Below, piece after piece: positions 50,114-58,817 of a stretch of DNA of 64,000 nucleotides; position 1 is the stretch's first letter; each line of letters begins with the position of its first letter. The DNA comes from Glutamicibacter sp002979865. Lineage in GTDB: Bacteria > Actinomycetota > Actinomycetes > Actinomycetales > Micrococcaceae. A program made the translations under genes and the position numbers. The notes below the pieces were generated by a model. The model was not told where the DNA came from. It was given only the letters and a program-made list of their open reading frames with translations, and ran no database searches. The stretch lies in the NCBI RefSeq assembly GCF_050030965.1, contig NZ_CP188297.1, positions 1,612,001 through 1,676,000 of the forward strand, written 5' to 3'.

Positions 50114-50887
50114 CTAGTCCGCCGCGGCCACCAGCTGGCGTCCCAGCTCGCGGGCCGCCTCCTGCAATACCGGCACCGCGCTGTCGATGAAGGCCTCGTC
50201 AACGCGGGTCACCGGCCCGGAAACCGAGATGGCCATCGGCGTTGGCGCGCCCGGTACTGGCACGGCGATGCAGCGAACCCCTAGTTCCTGCTCTTCCTCG
50301 TCGATGGCGTAGCCGCGTTCGCGGGTGGCCTCGACATCGGTGAACAGCTTGCCCAGGGTGGTGATGGTGTTCGCGGTCTTCGGGGGCATGCCCGCCTGCG
50401 AGACCAAACGCTGCACGCGCTCGTCATCCAGCACCGAGAGCACGGCCTTGCCGACCCCGGAATTGTGCAGCATGGCGCGGCGTCCGACTTCGGTGATCAT
50501 GCGCATCGAGTGGGCTGACTGCACCTGGGCGATGTAGGTGACCATGTCTCCGTCGAGCACCGCGATATTCGCCGATTCGCCCAGCTTCGCGACCAGATCC
50601 TTCAGCGCAGGGGAGGCCAAGGCGCCCAGCTGGCGGTTGGCTACCTCGCCCAGCCGGATCAGCCGCGGGCCCAGTGAATAGCGGCGGTTGGGCAGCTGGC
50701 GCACGTAGCCCACTCCGACCAGGGTGCGCAGCAGGCGGTGGATGGTCGGCAATGGCAGGGGAGTATCGGCGGCAAGCTCGCTGAGCGCGGCTTCTCCGCC
50801 GGCACGGGCGATGACTTCCAGGAGCTCGAAAGCACGTTCGACGGACTGGACGCCGCCGGTGGTGGACTTGCTGGAAGTCTGCGTCAT
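50114..50887 (-). CDS. IclR family transcriptional regulator
   Basis: A 257-residue IclR protein: N-terminal winged helix (GGVQSVERAFELLEVIARAG, then LPLPTIHRLLRTLVGVGYV, residues about 13-65) and a C-terminal ligand domain with MRMITEVGRRAMLHNSGVGKAVLS near residue 133 and IDEEEQELGVRCIAVPV. ATG at 50887 follows AGGAG; the longer reading is rejected. It is divergent from malic enzyme, malate synthase and the ureide genes. IclR-family AllR and IclR control glyoxylate, allantoin and acetate genes in other bacteria, so glyoxylate or a ureide is a reasonable ligand; this is context-based. Confidence 0.92.
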   Translation of the reverse strand: MTQTSSKSTTGGVQSVERAFELLEVIARAGGEAALSELAADTPLPLPTIHRLLRTLVGVGYVRQLPNRRYSLGPRLIRLGEVANRQLGALASPALKDLVAKLGESANIAVLDGDMVTYIAQVQSAHSMRMITEVGRRAMLHNSGVGKAVLSVLDDERVQRLVSQAGMPPKTANTITTLGKLFTDVEATRERGYAIDEEEQELGVRCIAVPVPGAPTPMAISVSGPVTRVDEAFIDSAVPVLQEAARELGRQLVAAAD

Positions 50888-51066
50888 CTTTGCTCCTAAT
50901 AAAGGCACTGGTTTCGGAAGAGGGCTACGCATTACTTCTACGATGCGAAATCCTAGTCCCAAGAATAGCGCAGAATCAGGCTTTTCTTCCACGATCCGAT
51001 ATTAACTCGGCAAAAAATCGTGCCGGGCGCCACAAAACACTCTTGCATTTTCATTTTGAGGATAAT

Positions 51067-51087
51067 AGTATCCACTATACGGAAACT
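51067..51087. promoter_or_regulatory. Pseudo-palindrome AGTATCC-N7-GGAAACT before malic enzyme
   Basis: Arms AGTATCC (51067-51073) and GGAAACT (51081-51087) differ by one base from perfect symmetry around a 7-bp spacer. It lies between the divergent IclR gene and malic enzyme, directly before the AGGAGG at 51093. Size and position fit an IclR-family operator. Confidence 0.6.
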
Positions 51088-51103
51088 TTTACAGGAGGAT
51101 CAG

Positions 51104-52489
51104 ATGGCAGCACCAAGCCCGGGATATTCACTCACGCTTCGCGTCCAGACACCTGCGTCGATTACCGCTACCAGCGAGCTGGCCGGCGCGGTCGGTTCGG
51201 CCGGCGCGCACATCACCGCCCTGGCTGTCACCGAGTCCAACCACACCCACATGGTGGTGGACGTTTCCTGCAACACCACCGACGTGGCCCACGGCGAGAC
51301 CGTGCGCGCGGCGCTGGATAACCTCGATGGCGTAAGCGTGCGCAACGTCTCGGACCGCACCTTCCTGATGCACCTTGGCGGCAAGCTCTCGGTGACCCCC
51401 AAGGTCGCCCTGCGCAACCGCGATGACCTCTCCCGCGCCTACACCCCGGGTGTCGCCCGCGTCTGCATGGCCATCGCCGAGAACCCTGCCGATGCGCGCA
51501 ACCTGACGGTCAAGCGCAACACCATCGCCGTGGTCACCGACGGCTCGGCCGTGCTGGGGCTGGGCAATATCGGCCCGGCCGCAGCCCTGCCGGTCATGGA
51601 AGGCAAGGCGGCGCTGTTCAAGCAGTTCGCCGATGTCGATGCCTGGCCGGTCTGCCTGGACACCCAGGACACCGAGGAGATCATCATGATCGTCAAGGCG
51701 CTGGCACCGGTCTACGGCGGGGTGAACCTCGAAGACATCGCCGCCCCGCGCTGCTTCGAAATCGAGGCCCGGCTGCGCGAAGAACTGGACATCCCGGTCT
51801 TCCACGACGACCAGCACGGCACCGCAATTGTCACCCTGGCCGCGCTGCTCAACGCGGTGAAGGTCGTGGACAAGAAGATCGAGGACCTGCGCATCGTGGT
51901 CTCCGGGGTCGGCGCGGCCGGCAACGCGATCATCCAGCTGCTCATGGCCCGCGGCGCGCAGAACATCATCGCCTGCGGACGCAATGGCGCGATCACCCGC
52001 AACGAAGCCTACGCCGATGCGCACCGCACCTGGCTGGCGGAAAACACCAATCCGCAGAACTTCACCGGCACCCTGAAGGAAGCCATCGCCGGCGCGGACG
52101 TCTTCATCGGCGTCTCGGCCCCGAACGTGCTGGACGAAGCCGATATCGCCGCCATGAACGAGCGCGCCATCGTCTTCGCCATGGCCAACCCGGATCCCGA
52201 GGTGGACCCGGAACTGGCCGGTCGCCACGCGGCGGTGGTCGCCACCGGGCGCAGCGACTTCCCCAACCAGATCAACAACGTCCTGGCATTCCCAGGTTTC
52301 TTCCGCGGGCTGCTGGATGCAGGCGTCACCGAGATCACCGACGCCATGCTCCTGGCCGCCGCGGACGCCATTGCCGCGCGGGTCAGCGAATCAGAGCTGA
52401 ACCCCGGATTCATCATCCCGTCGGTATTCGACCCACAGGTCGCCTCCGATGTGGCCATGGCAGTGCAGGACGCAGCCGCCGCCAAGTAG
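51104..52489 (+). CDS. NAD(P)-dependent malic enzyme with N-terminal ACT domain
   Basis: The 461-residue enzyme decarboxylates malate to pyruvate. Residues about 1-85 form an ACT-like regulatory domain (YSLTLRVQTPASITATSEL); the catalytic part starts near residue 90 with the malic-enzyme tyrosine motif SRAYTPGVARVCMAI, then VKRNTIAVVTDGSAVLGLGN, VFHDDQHGTAIVTLAALLNA with metal ligands, and the Rossmann loop VSGVGAAGNAIIQLL. ATG at 51104 follows AGGAGG. The ACT domain suggests allosteric control by a small ligand. It is first in a unit with malate synthase and ureide enzymes, so malate made from glyoxylate could pass directly to pyruvate. Confidence 0.95.
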   Translation: MAAPSPGYSLTLRVQTPASITATSELAGAVGSAGAHITALAVTESNHTHMVVDVSCNTTDVAHGETVRAALDNLDGVSVRNVSDRTFLMHLGGKLSVTPKVALRNRDDLSRAYTPGVARVCMAIAENPADARNLTVKRNTIAVVTDGSAVLGLGNIGPAAALPVMEGKAALFKQFADVDAWPVCLDTQDTEEIIMIVKALAPVYGGVNLEDIAAPRCFEIEARLREELDIPVFHDDQHGTAIVTLAALLNAVKVVDKKIEDLRIVVSGVGAAGNAIIQLLMARGAQNIIACGRNGAITRNEAYADAHRTWLAENTNPQNFTGTLKEAIAGADVFIGVSAPNVLDEADIAAMNERAIVFAMANPDPEVDPELAGRHAAVVATGRSDFPNQINNVLAFPGFFRGLLDAGVTEITDAMLLAAADAIAARVSESELNPGFIIPSVFDPQVASDVAMAVQDAAAAK

Positions 52490-52509
52490 GCGCTGCGCAG
52501 CAAGACCTT

Positions 52510-52531
52510 AGGGTGCATGTCAACGCACCCT
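52510..52531 (+). terminator. Small intercistronic hairpin
   Basis: AGGGTGC (52510-52516) pairs with GCACCCT (52525-52531) around an 8-nt loop in the 79-bp gap between malic enzyme and malate synthase. At only 7 bp it may be an attenuator or merely a stable mRNA element. Confidence 0.4.
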
Positions 52532-52568
52532 TCATTGGAACAGAGCACAAGAAGTTAAGGAACAACCC

Positions 52569-54200
52569 ATGAGTATTGAAATCACCAGCATCCCCGACGT
52601 CGCCGATGCCCAGCAGATCCTCTCGGGCGAAGCGCTGGCCTTCATCGAGAAGCTGCACCAGAAGTTCGCTGGCACCCGCGATCAGCTGCTGGCCGCACGC
52701 GGCGTGCGCCGCCAGCAGTTCTCCGATGCCAAGTCCATCGACTTCGATCCGCAGACCGAATCCGTGCGCACTGGCGACTGGAAGGTCGCCGAAGCCCCAG
52801 AGGCGCTGCGCGACCGCCGCGTGGAGATCACCGGCCCGGCCTCCCCGGCCAAGATGGCCATCAACGCGCTGAACTCCGGCGCCAAGGTCTGGCTGGCCGA
52901 CCTGGAAGATGCTTCCACTCCGAGCTGGTTCAATGTCATCGATGCGATCTCCAATCTCTCGGCCGCCGCCCGGGGCACCTTGGCCTTCACCGATGCGAAA
53001 ACCGGCAAGTCCTACGCACTGCGCACCGACGCCCCGCGCGCGGTCGTGGTGGTCCGCCCCCGCGGCTGGCACCTGCCGGAGAACAATGTGCTCATCGACG
53101 GCAATCCGGCGGTCGGTGCACTGGTCGACTTCGGCCTGCACTTCTTCCACAATGCCAAGGTGCTCGCCGAATCGGGACAGGGCCCGTTCTACTACCTGCC
53201 GAAGATGGAGCACTACCTGGAATCGCGCCTGTGGAACGAGGTCTTCACCTTCGCCCAGGCCGAGCTGGGCATCGCCCACGGAACCGTGCGCGCCACCATG
53301 CTCATCGAGACCATCCCGGCCGCCTTCCAGATGGAGGAATTCCTCTACGAGCTGCGCGAGCACGCCTCTGGCCTGAACGCGGGCCGCTGGGACTACCTGT
53401 TCTCCATCATCAAGACCTTCCGCGAAGCCGGCGAAGCGTTCATCATGCCCGACCGCTCGGCCGTGTCGATGACCGCGCCGATGATGCGCGCCTACACCGA
53501 GCTGCTGGTCAAGACCTGCCACAAGCGCGGGGCTTTCGCCATGGGCGGCATGGCGGCGTTCATCCCGAACCGCCGCGAACCAGAAGTTACCGCCGCCGCC
53601 TTCGACAAGGTCCGCGAGGACAAGTCCCGTGAGGCCAACGACGGATTCGACGGCTCCTGGGTCGCCCACCCTGACCTGGTTGAGCTGTGCAAGGAGATTT
53701 TCGACGCGAAGCTCGGCGAGAAGCCGAACCAGATCGACCGCCAGCGCCCGGAGGTCGAGGTCACCGCGGCCCAGCTGCTGGACGTGGCCAGCGCTCCTGG
53801 CGATGTCACCGAGGCCGGCGTGCGCGCCAACCTCTACGTGGCCGTGAACTACGTGGCCGTGTGGCTCTCGGGCAACGGCGCGGTCGCCATCCACAACCTG
53901 ATGGAAGACGCCGCCACCGCGGAGATCTCGCGCTCGCAGATCTGGCAGCAGATCCGCAACCAGGTGGTCGCCGCCGACACCGGCAACACCATCACCGCCG
54001 AACTGGTTGCTGGCATTCTCGCCGAAGAGGTTGAACGCCTGCGCGCGGAGGTCGACAATGAAGAGCACTTCAACGCCTACTACCAGCCGGCAGCGGAACT
54101 GATCGCGAAACTGACCAGCGGCAAGGACGAGGATTTCGCGGACTTCCTCACCACCCCAGCCTACGAACTCTTGGAAAAGGAATACGTGACCAAGCCATGA
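52569..54200 (+). CDS. aceB: Malate synthase A
   Basis: AceB condenses glyoxylate with acetyl-CoA to malate. The 543-residue length and motifs fit isoform A: VEITGPASPAKMAINALNSGAKVWLADLEDASTPS in outline near residues 85-115 (core NSGAKVWLADLEDAS), RPRGWHLPE, YYLPKMEHYLESRLWNEV, GTVRATMLIETIPAAFQMEE with the catalytic arginine and metal glutamate, and GRWDYLFSIIKTF. It is followed by the HpcH/HpaI-like gene with an ATGA overlap. No isocitrate lyase is in the window, so here the glyoxylate probably comes from ureides or purines. Confidence 0.96.
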   Translation: MSIEITSIPDVADAQQILSGEALAFIEKLHQKFAGTRDQLLAARGVRRQQFSDAKSIDFDPQTESVRTGDWKVAEAPEALRDRRVEITGPASPAKMAINALNSGAKVWLADLEDASTPSWFNVIDAISNLSAAARGTLAFTDAKTGKSYALRTDAPRAVVVVRPRGWHLPENNVLIDGNPAVGALVDFGLHFFHNAKVLAESGQGPFYYLPKMEHYLESRLWNEVFTFAQAELGIAHGTVRATMLIETIPAAFQMEEFLYELREHASGLNAGRWDYLFSIIKTFREAGEAFIMPDRSAVSMTAPMMRAYTELLVKTCHKRGAFAMGGMAAFIPNRREPEVTAAAFDKVREDKSREANDGFDGSWVAHPDLVELCKEIFDAKLGEKPNQIDRQRPEVEVTAAQLLDVASAPGDVTEAGVRANLYVAVNYVAVWLSGNGAVAIHNLMEDAATAEISRSQIWQQIRNQVVAADTGNTITAELVAGILAEEVERLRAEVDNEEHFNAYYQPAAELIAKLTSGKDEDFADFLTTPAYELLEKEYVTKP

Positions 54201-55450
54201 GCAACACCTTCGATGAGTCCACGCTTGCCAGCGTAGAAGCAAAGCTGGCCGCCACCGACCGGCTGCTGGAAACCTCCTACCCGGGGGATACCGGAGCCCG
54301 CCAGCCGATCCATACCGTGTACGTCCCCGGGGACAAGTACACCGTGGACCTCCCAGAACGTTGGGGCCACAACGCAGTAGCCACTGCCGGAGGACTGATT
54401 GGCCTATCCGCCTTGGCGGCCAAGCTCAAGCTGGCCGAACCAGAGCGCTTGGCGGAACTGGTTGGCGCGAAGCTGGCAAGCGAACCCATCGAAGATCTGC
54501 GCCTCGATTTCGAGGACGGCTACGGCAACCGCACGGATGCCGAGGAGGACGCCGCAGTGCTTGCCGCGGCCGACTCGGTATCCGCCGCGGTGGCCGCCGG
54601 CAAAGCCCCGGCCTGCATCGGCATCCGCTTCAAATGCTTCGAAGCACCCACCCGGGCCCGCGGGATCCGCACCCTGGACCTGTTCATCACCCGGCTTCTG
54701 GCCAACGGTCCGCTGCCCGAGGGCCTGCGCCTGACCCTGCCCAAGGTGACCACCGTGGCCCAGGTCGAGTCCATGGTCTACCTGGCCGAGAAGCTGGAAG
54801 AAGCCCACGGGCTGGAAGCCGGACGCATCCGCTTCGAAGTGCAGGTGGAAACCCCGCAGGTCATCCTGGCCGCCAACGGAACCCATCCGGTGGCCCAGCT
54901 GATCGCCTCGGGCAAGGGCCGGGTATCCTCGCTGCACTACGGAACCTACGACTACTCCGCGTCGCTGGGCGTGGCCGCCGGATACCAGTCCATGGAGCAC
55001 CCGGTAGCGGACTTCGCCAAGGACGTCATGCAGGTGGCCGTAGCCGGCACCGGGGTGGAACTGTCCGACGGCTCCACCAACATCATCCCGGCCGGCGACC
55101 CGGAGAACATTGCGGCCGCCTGGGAACTGCACGCCCGCCTGGTCTCCCGCCACCTGTCCCGCGGCATCTACCAGGGCTGGGACATGCACGAGAATCAGCT
55201 GGTCACCCGCTACCTGGCCACCTTCGCCTTCTTCCGCGAAGGCCTGCAGGCAGCCGGAACCCGGTTGCGCAACTACGTCCACCAGATCAACTCGGCCATC
55301 ATGGACGAGCCGGCCACCGCACGGGCCCTGGCCCGCTACATCCACCGCGGGGTGGCCTGCGGTGCGGTCAGCGCCGACGAGGTCACCGAACTAGCCCAGA
55401 TCACCCTGCCCGAACTCGAGGCGATCGCCTTGAACCGCTCCCACGCCTAA
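54197..55450 (+). CDS. HpcH/HpaI aldolase / citrate lyase-like protein (DUF6986-type)
   Basis: The 417-residue protein belongs to the pyruvate-phosphoenolpyruvate-like TIM-barrel lyases. Features consistent with the fold include LRLDFEDGYGNR near residue 98, LRLTLPKVTTVAQVESM near residue 178, FEVQVETPQVIL with a probable metal-binding glutamate near residue 218 and LHYGTYDYSASLGVA with a metal aspartate. It is longer than HpaI (about 260) and citrate lyase beta (about 290) because of extra N- and C-terminal parts. It is coupled by a 4-bp overlap to malate synthase and is 10 bp before ureidoglycine aminohydrolase. The reaction is unknown; a C-C or C-N lyase acting on a glyoxylate- or ureide-derived acid is a guess from context. 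Confidence 0.8.
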   Translation: MSNTFDESTLASVEAKLAATDRLLETSYPGDTGARQPIHTVYVPGDKYTVDLPERWGHNAVATAGGLIGLSALAAKLKLAEPERLAELVGAKLASEPIEDLRLDFEDGYGNRTDAEEDAAVLAAADSVSAAVAAGKAPACIGIRFKCFEAPTRARGIRTLDLFITRLLANGPLPEGLRLTLPKVTTVAQVESMVYLAEKLEEAHGLEAGRIRFEVQVETPQVILAANGTHPVAQLIASGKGRVSSLHYGTYDYSASLGVAAGYQSMEHPVADFAKDVMQVAVAGTGVELSDGSTNIIPAGDPENIAAAWELHARLVSRHLSRGIYQGWDMHENQLVTRYLATFAFFREGLQAAGTRLRNYVHQINSAIMDEPATARALARYIHRGVACGAVSADEVTELAQITLPELEAIALNRSHA

Positions 55451-55460
55451 GGACAACACC

Positions 55461-56297
55461 ATGACTGTTCCAGCCATCCAGAACTCCTCGTCGTACTACT
55501 CGGACTTCGGCGGCCACCCGCCGCAGAGCGATCTGCTCACCGACCGGGCCATCGTCACCGAGGCCTATACCGTGATCCCCAAGGGCGTGCTGCGCGACAT
55601 CGTCACCAGCGTCTTCCCCGAGTGGACCAACACCCGTGCCTGGGTGCTCAACCGCCCGGTCGCCGGCGGGGCCACCACCTTCTCCCAAGCCATCGTGGAA
55701 GTTGCCCCGGGCGGCGGCGCCACCAAGCCGGAGCCGCAGGCCCAGGTGCAGGGATTCATCTTCGTGCTCACCGGGCAGCTGACCCTTCTCATCGAGGGCA
55801 CCGAACATGTGCTGGTGGACGGCGGCTTCGCCTACCTGCCAGCCGGCGCTACGTGGTCCGCCCGCAATGACGGCACCGAGACCACCAGCTTCCACTGGCT
55901 GCGCAAGCGCTACGAAGTGCTTGAAGGCGTCGCCGCACCGGCTCCCGTGGTGGGCAATGAGCGCGACATCGAACCTGGCCCGATGCCGGGCACCGATGGC
56001 AAGTGGCGCACCACCCGCATGCTCGATCCCAACGACGTGGCCTTCGACTTCGGCGTGAATATCGTGACCTTCGAACCGGGCGCATCCATCCCGTTCGCCG
56101 AAACCCACGTCATGGAGCATGGCCTGTACGTGCTTGAAGGCAAGGGCGTGTACCGGATGAATGGCGACTGGGTCGAGGTCGAAGCCGGGGACTACATGTC
56201 ACTGCGCGCCTTCTGCCCGCAGGCTTGCTACGCCGGCGGCCCGGAGAACTTCCGGTACCTGCTCTACAAGGACCAGAACCGCCAGATCGCGTTGTAA
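55461..56297 (+). CDS. allE: (S)-ureidoglycine aminohydrolase
   Basis: AllE releases ammonia from (S)-ureidoglycine to give (S)-ureidoglycolate in allantoin degradation. The 278-residue bicupin has the AllE-type start SDLLTDRAIVTEAYTVIPKG in outline, cupin 1 with QGFIFVLTGQLTLLIEG and FAYLPAGATW, and cupin 2 with FAETHVMEHGLYVLEGKG, where the manganese-binding His/Glu residues lie, ending RYLLYKDQNR. It follows the lyase gene by 10 bp. No allantoinase or allantoate amidohydrolase is present in this window, so upstream ureide steps must be encoded elsewhere. Confidence 0.94.
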   Translation: MTVPAIQNSSSYYSDFGGHPPQSDLLTDRAIVTEAYTVIPKGVLRDIVTSVFPEWTNTRAWVLNRPVAGGATTFSQAIVEVAPGGGATKPEPQAQVQGFIFVLTGQLTLLIEGTEHVLVDGGFAYLPAGATWSARNDGTETTSFHWLRKRYEVLEGVAAPAPVVGNERDIEPGPMPGTDGKWRTTRMLDPNDVAFDFGVNIVTFEPGASIPFAETHVMEHGLYVLEGKGVYRMNGDWVEVEAGDYMSLRAFCPQACYAGGPENFRYLLYKDQNRQIAL

Positions 56298-56756
56298 GCG
56301 TTCATTTCCAGAGACTGCCGGGGCCGCACCCCGCGCTGACCCGCCGGCCATCGGCGCACCGTGTCCATTTCATGTTCCAGTGATGTTTCTTTTGCTCGGA
56401 CATGGTGGGCTGACGGCAGGGTCGCGCGGGATGCGGCCTTCGGTTTTGGCGACCCGGGGCTGTTTCGTGAAGATCCAAGGATCACTTGGAACCGCTCATC
56501 GAAACCATCGGCAATACCGGGCGTCATCCCGGCAATCGCGGGGAGCACGGAATCGTCCAACGTTGGACGGGTTGGAATTGGGACTCATCACTGGAGTCGC
56601 GGGCAGCACTTGAGTTATTTCCGAAGGCTTGGCCTGTTTGGGACGTGCCCCTATGCACCGGGCGCGAACTGGATGCGAACGCGGCTCGATGTTGCAGGTC
56701 GAGACGGGGCAGCGGATGCCCTCGTTGCCAACTCGCAGGCATCAGTGCCGCAGCAG
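56298..56756. other. 459-bp gap without a recognisable gene
   Basis: The stretch between allE and the convergent COG0523 gene has no ORF with a ribosome-binding site or family resemblance and no strong terminator hairpin. A decayed gene cannot be excluded, but I cannot identify one. Confidence 0.5.
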
Positions 56757-57812
56757 CTAGAACTCTTCAGCGTCAACCTTGGCCGGAGCATCTGCTGCAT
56801 CGCTGCTCAAAATCAACCGCCGTTCCAAACGGGTGAGATTTCCCGGCGAAGGATCAAGTCGTGCTGGTTCCAAGGCGGCCGCTAATGCCGCGCCAACCGC
56901 TTCCTCGTCCAAGTTCATTCCCACGGCGACCAGCGCGTCATTGGCCGGATCGCTGTGGGCCGCTGCTTTCGCGAAATGGATCTGCCGCCCGACCATGTTG
57001 ACCAGGAAGCGCTGCGCGCCGCGATCGGTGCGCAGCTTCACATGCCCCTTGAGCCGGTAGGCCGCAGCAGGCGGGTGCTCCAGCAGGTCCAAGATGGCAC
57101 CCGGATCCGCGGCCTCGGGGCAGCGCACCGTCACCGCGTTGGCGTGCGAAGCATGCTCGTGGTCGTGGTGCGGGCGGGAGGCAGCCGCCAACGGCAACTC
57201 GTCGATCGGGTCTTCGTTCAGGGCGATGTCGAAGACCAGCTCGGGGTCTATGGCGGCGTGCGACGCCGGGATGATGGCAACGTGCGGGTTGATTTCGCGG
57301 ATCCGTCCGCTGATCCTGGCCAGGACCGCGTCGCGGTGTTCCGGGGCAATGCGGTCCAGCTTGTTGACCACCGCCATGCTGGTGGCGCTGAAGCGGGCCG
57401 GGGCCATCGCCGCGGTATCCACGGTGTGCTCATGCTCCACCGCGTCGATCACGTCGATGATGCCGCCGAAGCGTACCCCGTGGGCCTTGCCGAAACGCAG
57501 CAGCCGATCCACGTTCAGCGGGTCGGCCGCGCCGCTGGCCTCCACGATGATGGCATCCAGGCGCAGCTTCGGCTGGCCCAGCTTCTCCAGCAGCTCGTCC
57601 AGGCCGCTGCTATCGGACAGGCAGCAAACGCAGCCGCCGGCAATGGATTCGGCCGCATCGATCTGGCCGGTGATCAGCCCGGTATCCACGTTGACCTTGC
57701 CGATGTCGTTGATGATGACCCCGACGCGGGTACCCGGGCGGGTCAGCAAGCGGTTGAGCAGGCTGGTCTTGCCTGCACCCAGATATCCGGTGAGCACGAT
57801 GACAGGGATCAA
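56757..57812 (-). CDS. COG0523 / CobW-like GTP-binding metallochaperone
   Basis: The 351-residue protein begins MIPVIVLTGYLGAGKTSLLN from a TTG at 57812 preceded by AAGGAG at ideal spacing, with the P-loop at residues 10-16. The metal-binding CxCC motif is in GGCVCCLSDSSGL near residue 60, the nucleotide motif NKLDRI near residue 147, and a CobW C-terminal domain reads YRLKGHVKLRTD. Family members deliver zinc, cobalt or other metals to client enzymes. A His-rich stretch (HHDHEHASHAN) before the C-terminal domain probably binds metal. No clear Zur-type operator is visible before it. The next gene upstream is co-oriented 93 bp away. Confidence 0.92.
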   Translation of the reverse strand: MIPVIVLTGYLGAGKTSLLNRLLTRPGTRVGVIINDIGKVNVDTGLITGQIDAAESIAGGCVCCLSDSSGLDELLEKLGQPKLRLDAIIVEASGAADPLNVDRLLRFGKAHGVRFGGIIDVIDAVEHEHTVDTAAMAPARFSATSMAVVNKLDRIAPEHRDAVLARISGRIREINPHVAIIPASHAAIDPELVFDIALNEDPIDELPLAAASRPHHDHEHASHANAVTVRCPEAADPGAILDLLEHPPAAAYRLKGHVKLRTDRGAQRFLVNMVGRQIHFAKAAAHSDPANDALVAVGMNLDEEAVGAALAAALEPARLDPSPGNLTRLERRLILSSDAADAPAKVDAEEF

Positions 57813-57905
57813 TGCCGGCTCCTTTTCACTTCGACAAGCGGGCCGAATCCATTCTCCTTGCAGGGCCAACCGTTGCCGCGTGCTGACACGCCTGCCAGAA
57901 GATGG

Positions 57906-58604
57906 TTACCAGGAAGGCAAAACCGGAATCGGGCCATCGGCCTCGATATGCCGGGCCTGGCCGCGGGCCAGCCATTCGATCAAGCCTTCGCGGTCCGAGC
58001 GCACCTTCAGCGCGCCATCGCCGATGACCCATTCGTCGCCCTCTTCGGTCACCAGCGTCATGCCCGGAGCGTTCTTCACGCGCATAGTCCGCACGGCGGC
58101 CTCGACGGCGTTCTCCTGGGAATCCGGATCGGCTTCCTCGATGGTCCACGCGGTATCCAGATCATGGTGGTGGATGACCACCTCTGAGATGCGCAGGGCC
58201 ACGATGGAGGTCGCCGGAATGATCTTGCCGTGAAGGTCCACCTCTTCCACGGCCAGTTCGCCGCTGAGCCGTTCGCACTGCTCGGCGAAGTATGCGGCGG
58301 CGTCCTGGAACTTCTTGACCAGTTCCTCGCGCGGCAGGGCCGCCAGCTCGTCGATCTCCGCGTCGCGGGCCTCGCGCGAGGCGTAGAGCTCCTGCGGTTC
58401 TCCGCTGGTGGCCCAGTCGATGAGCTTGACCAGGCTCCGGCCGTTGGAGGCCAAGTGCGCAATGACCTGCGCCCGGCTCCAGCCTTCGCACAGCGAGGCG
58501 GCGGCCATTTCTTCGGTGGACAGGGTTTCGATCGTGGCCGACATCATCGCGGTTTCGCGGTTGAGTCGTGACAGGTCCGAGTGCAAACGAGCAGTATTGA
58601 TCAT
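57906..58604 (-). CDS. Maleylpyruvate isomerase / DinB-like family protein
   Basis: A 232-residue protein of the mycothiol-dependent maleylpyruvate isomerase N-terminal type (four-helix DinB-like bundle). The hallmark AASLCEGWSRAQVIAHLAS with a metal-binding histidine is near residue 45, EELVKKFQDAAAYFAE follows, and HHHDLDTAW supplies further histidines near residue 145. The remaining C-terminal part resembles an SCP2-like lobe (LVTEEGDEWVIGDGALKVRSD). In actinobacteria such proteins often use mycothiol as cofactor. No aromatic-degradation genes are nearby, so maleylpyruvate itself is an unlikely substrate. Confidence 0.88.
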   Translation of the reverse strand: MINTARLHSDLSRLNRETAMMSATIETLSTEEMAAASLCEGWSRAQVIAHLASNGRSLVKLIDWATSGEPQELYASREARDAEIDELAALPREELVKKFQDAAAYFAEQCERLSGELAVEEVDLHGKIIPATSIVALRISEVVIHHHDLDTAWTIEEADPDSQENAVEAAVRTMRVKNAPGMTLVTEEGDEWVIGDGALKVRSDREGLIEWLARGQARHIEADGPIPVLPSW

Positions 58605-58817
58605 GAAGTCACCCTACCAACGCGGGCGCTCCAGCAGTACGGGTTACGCCATAGATATCGAAAGCGACTCGATTCATATCCGCGCCGTGCGGGCCCTGGC
58701 GGTGCCTGGCTGCGACGGCAGGAAGCTGTCCAGCAGAACACGTGCCAGGCATGCTTCTTCAGGAACCAGCAGCCACGTAGCCTAGGGGGAGAAGCAAACG
58801 ACCAGGAAAGCAGTCCG

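Noticed and set aside
48175..50202. A 675-codon antisense frame over the ABC exporter
   Set aside because: Gln/His/Arg-rich composition and full overlap with a complete ABC protein show it is a shadow.
52413..54242. A 609-codon antisense frame over malate synthase
   Set aside because: Contains no family motif and opposes a gene with complete catalytic motifs.
56361..56885. Possible gene of 174 codons after allE
   Set aside because: It runs into the end of the COG0523 gene on the other strand, and its translation resembles no family.
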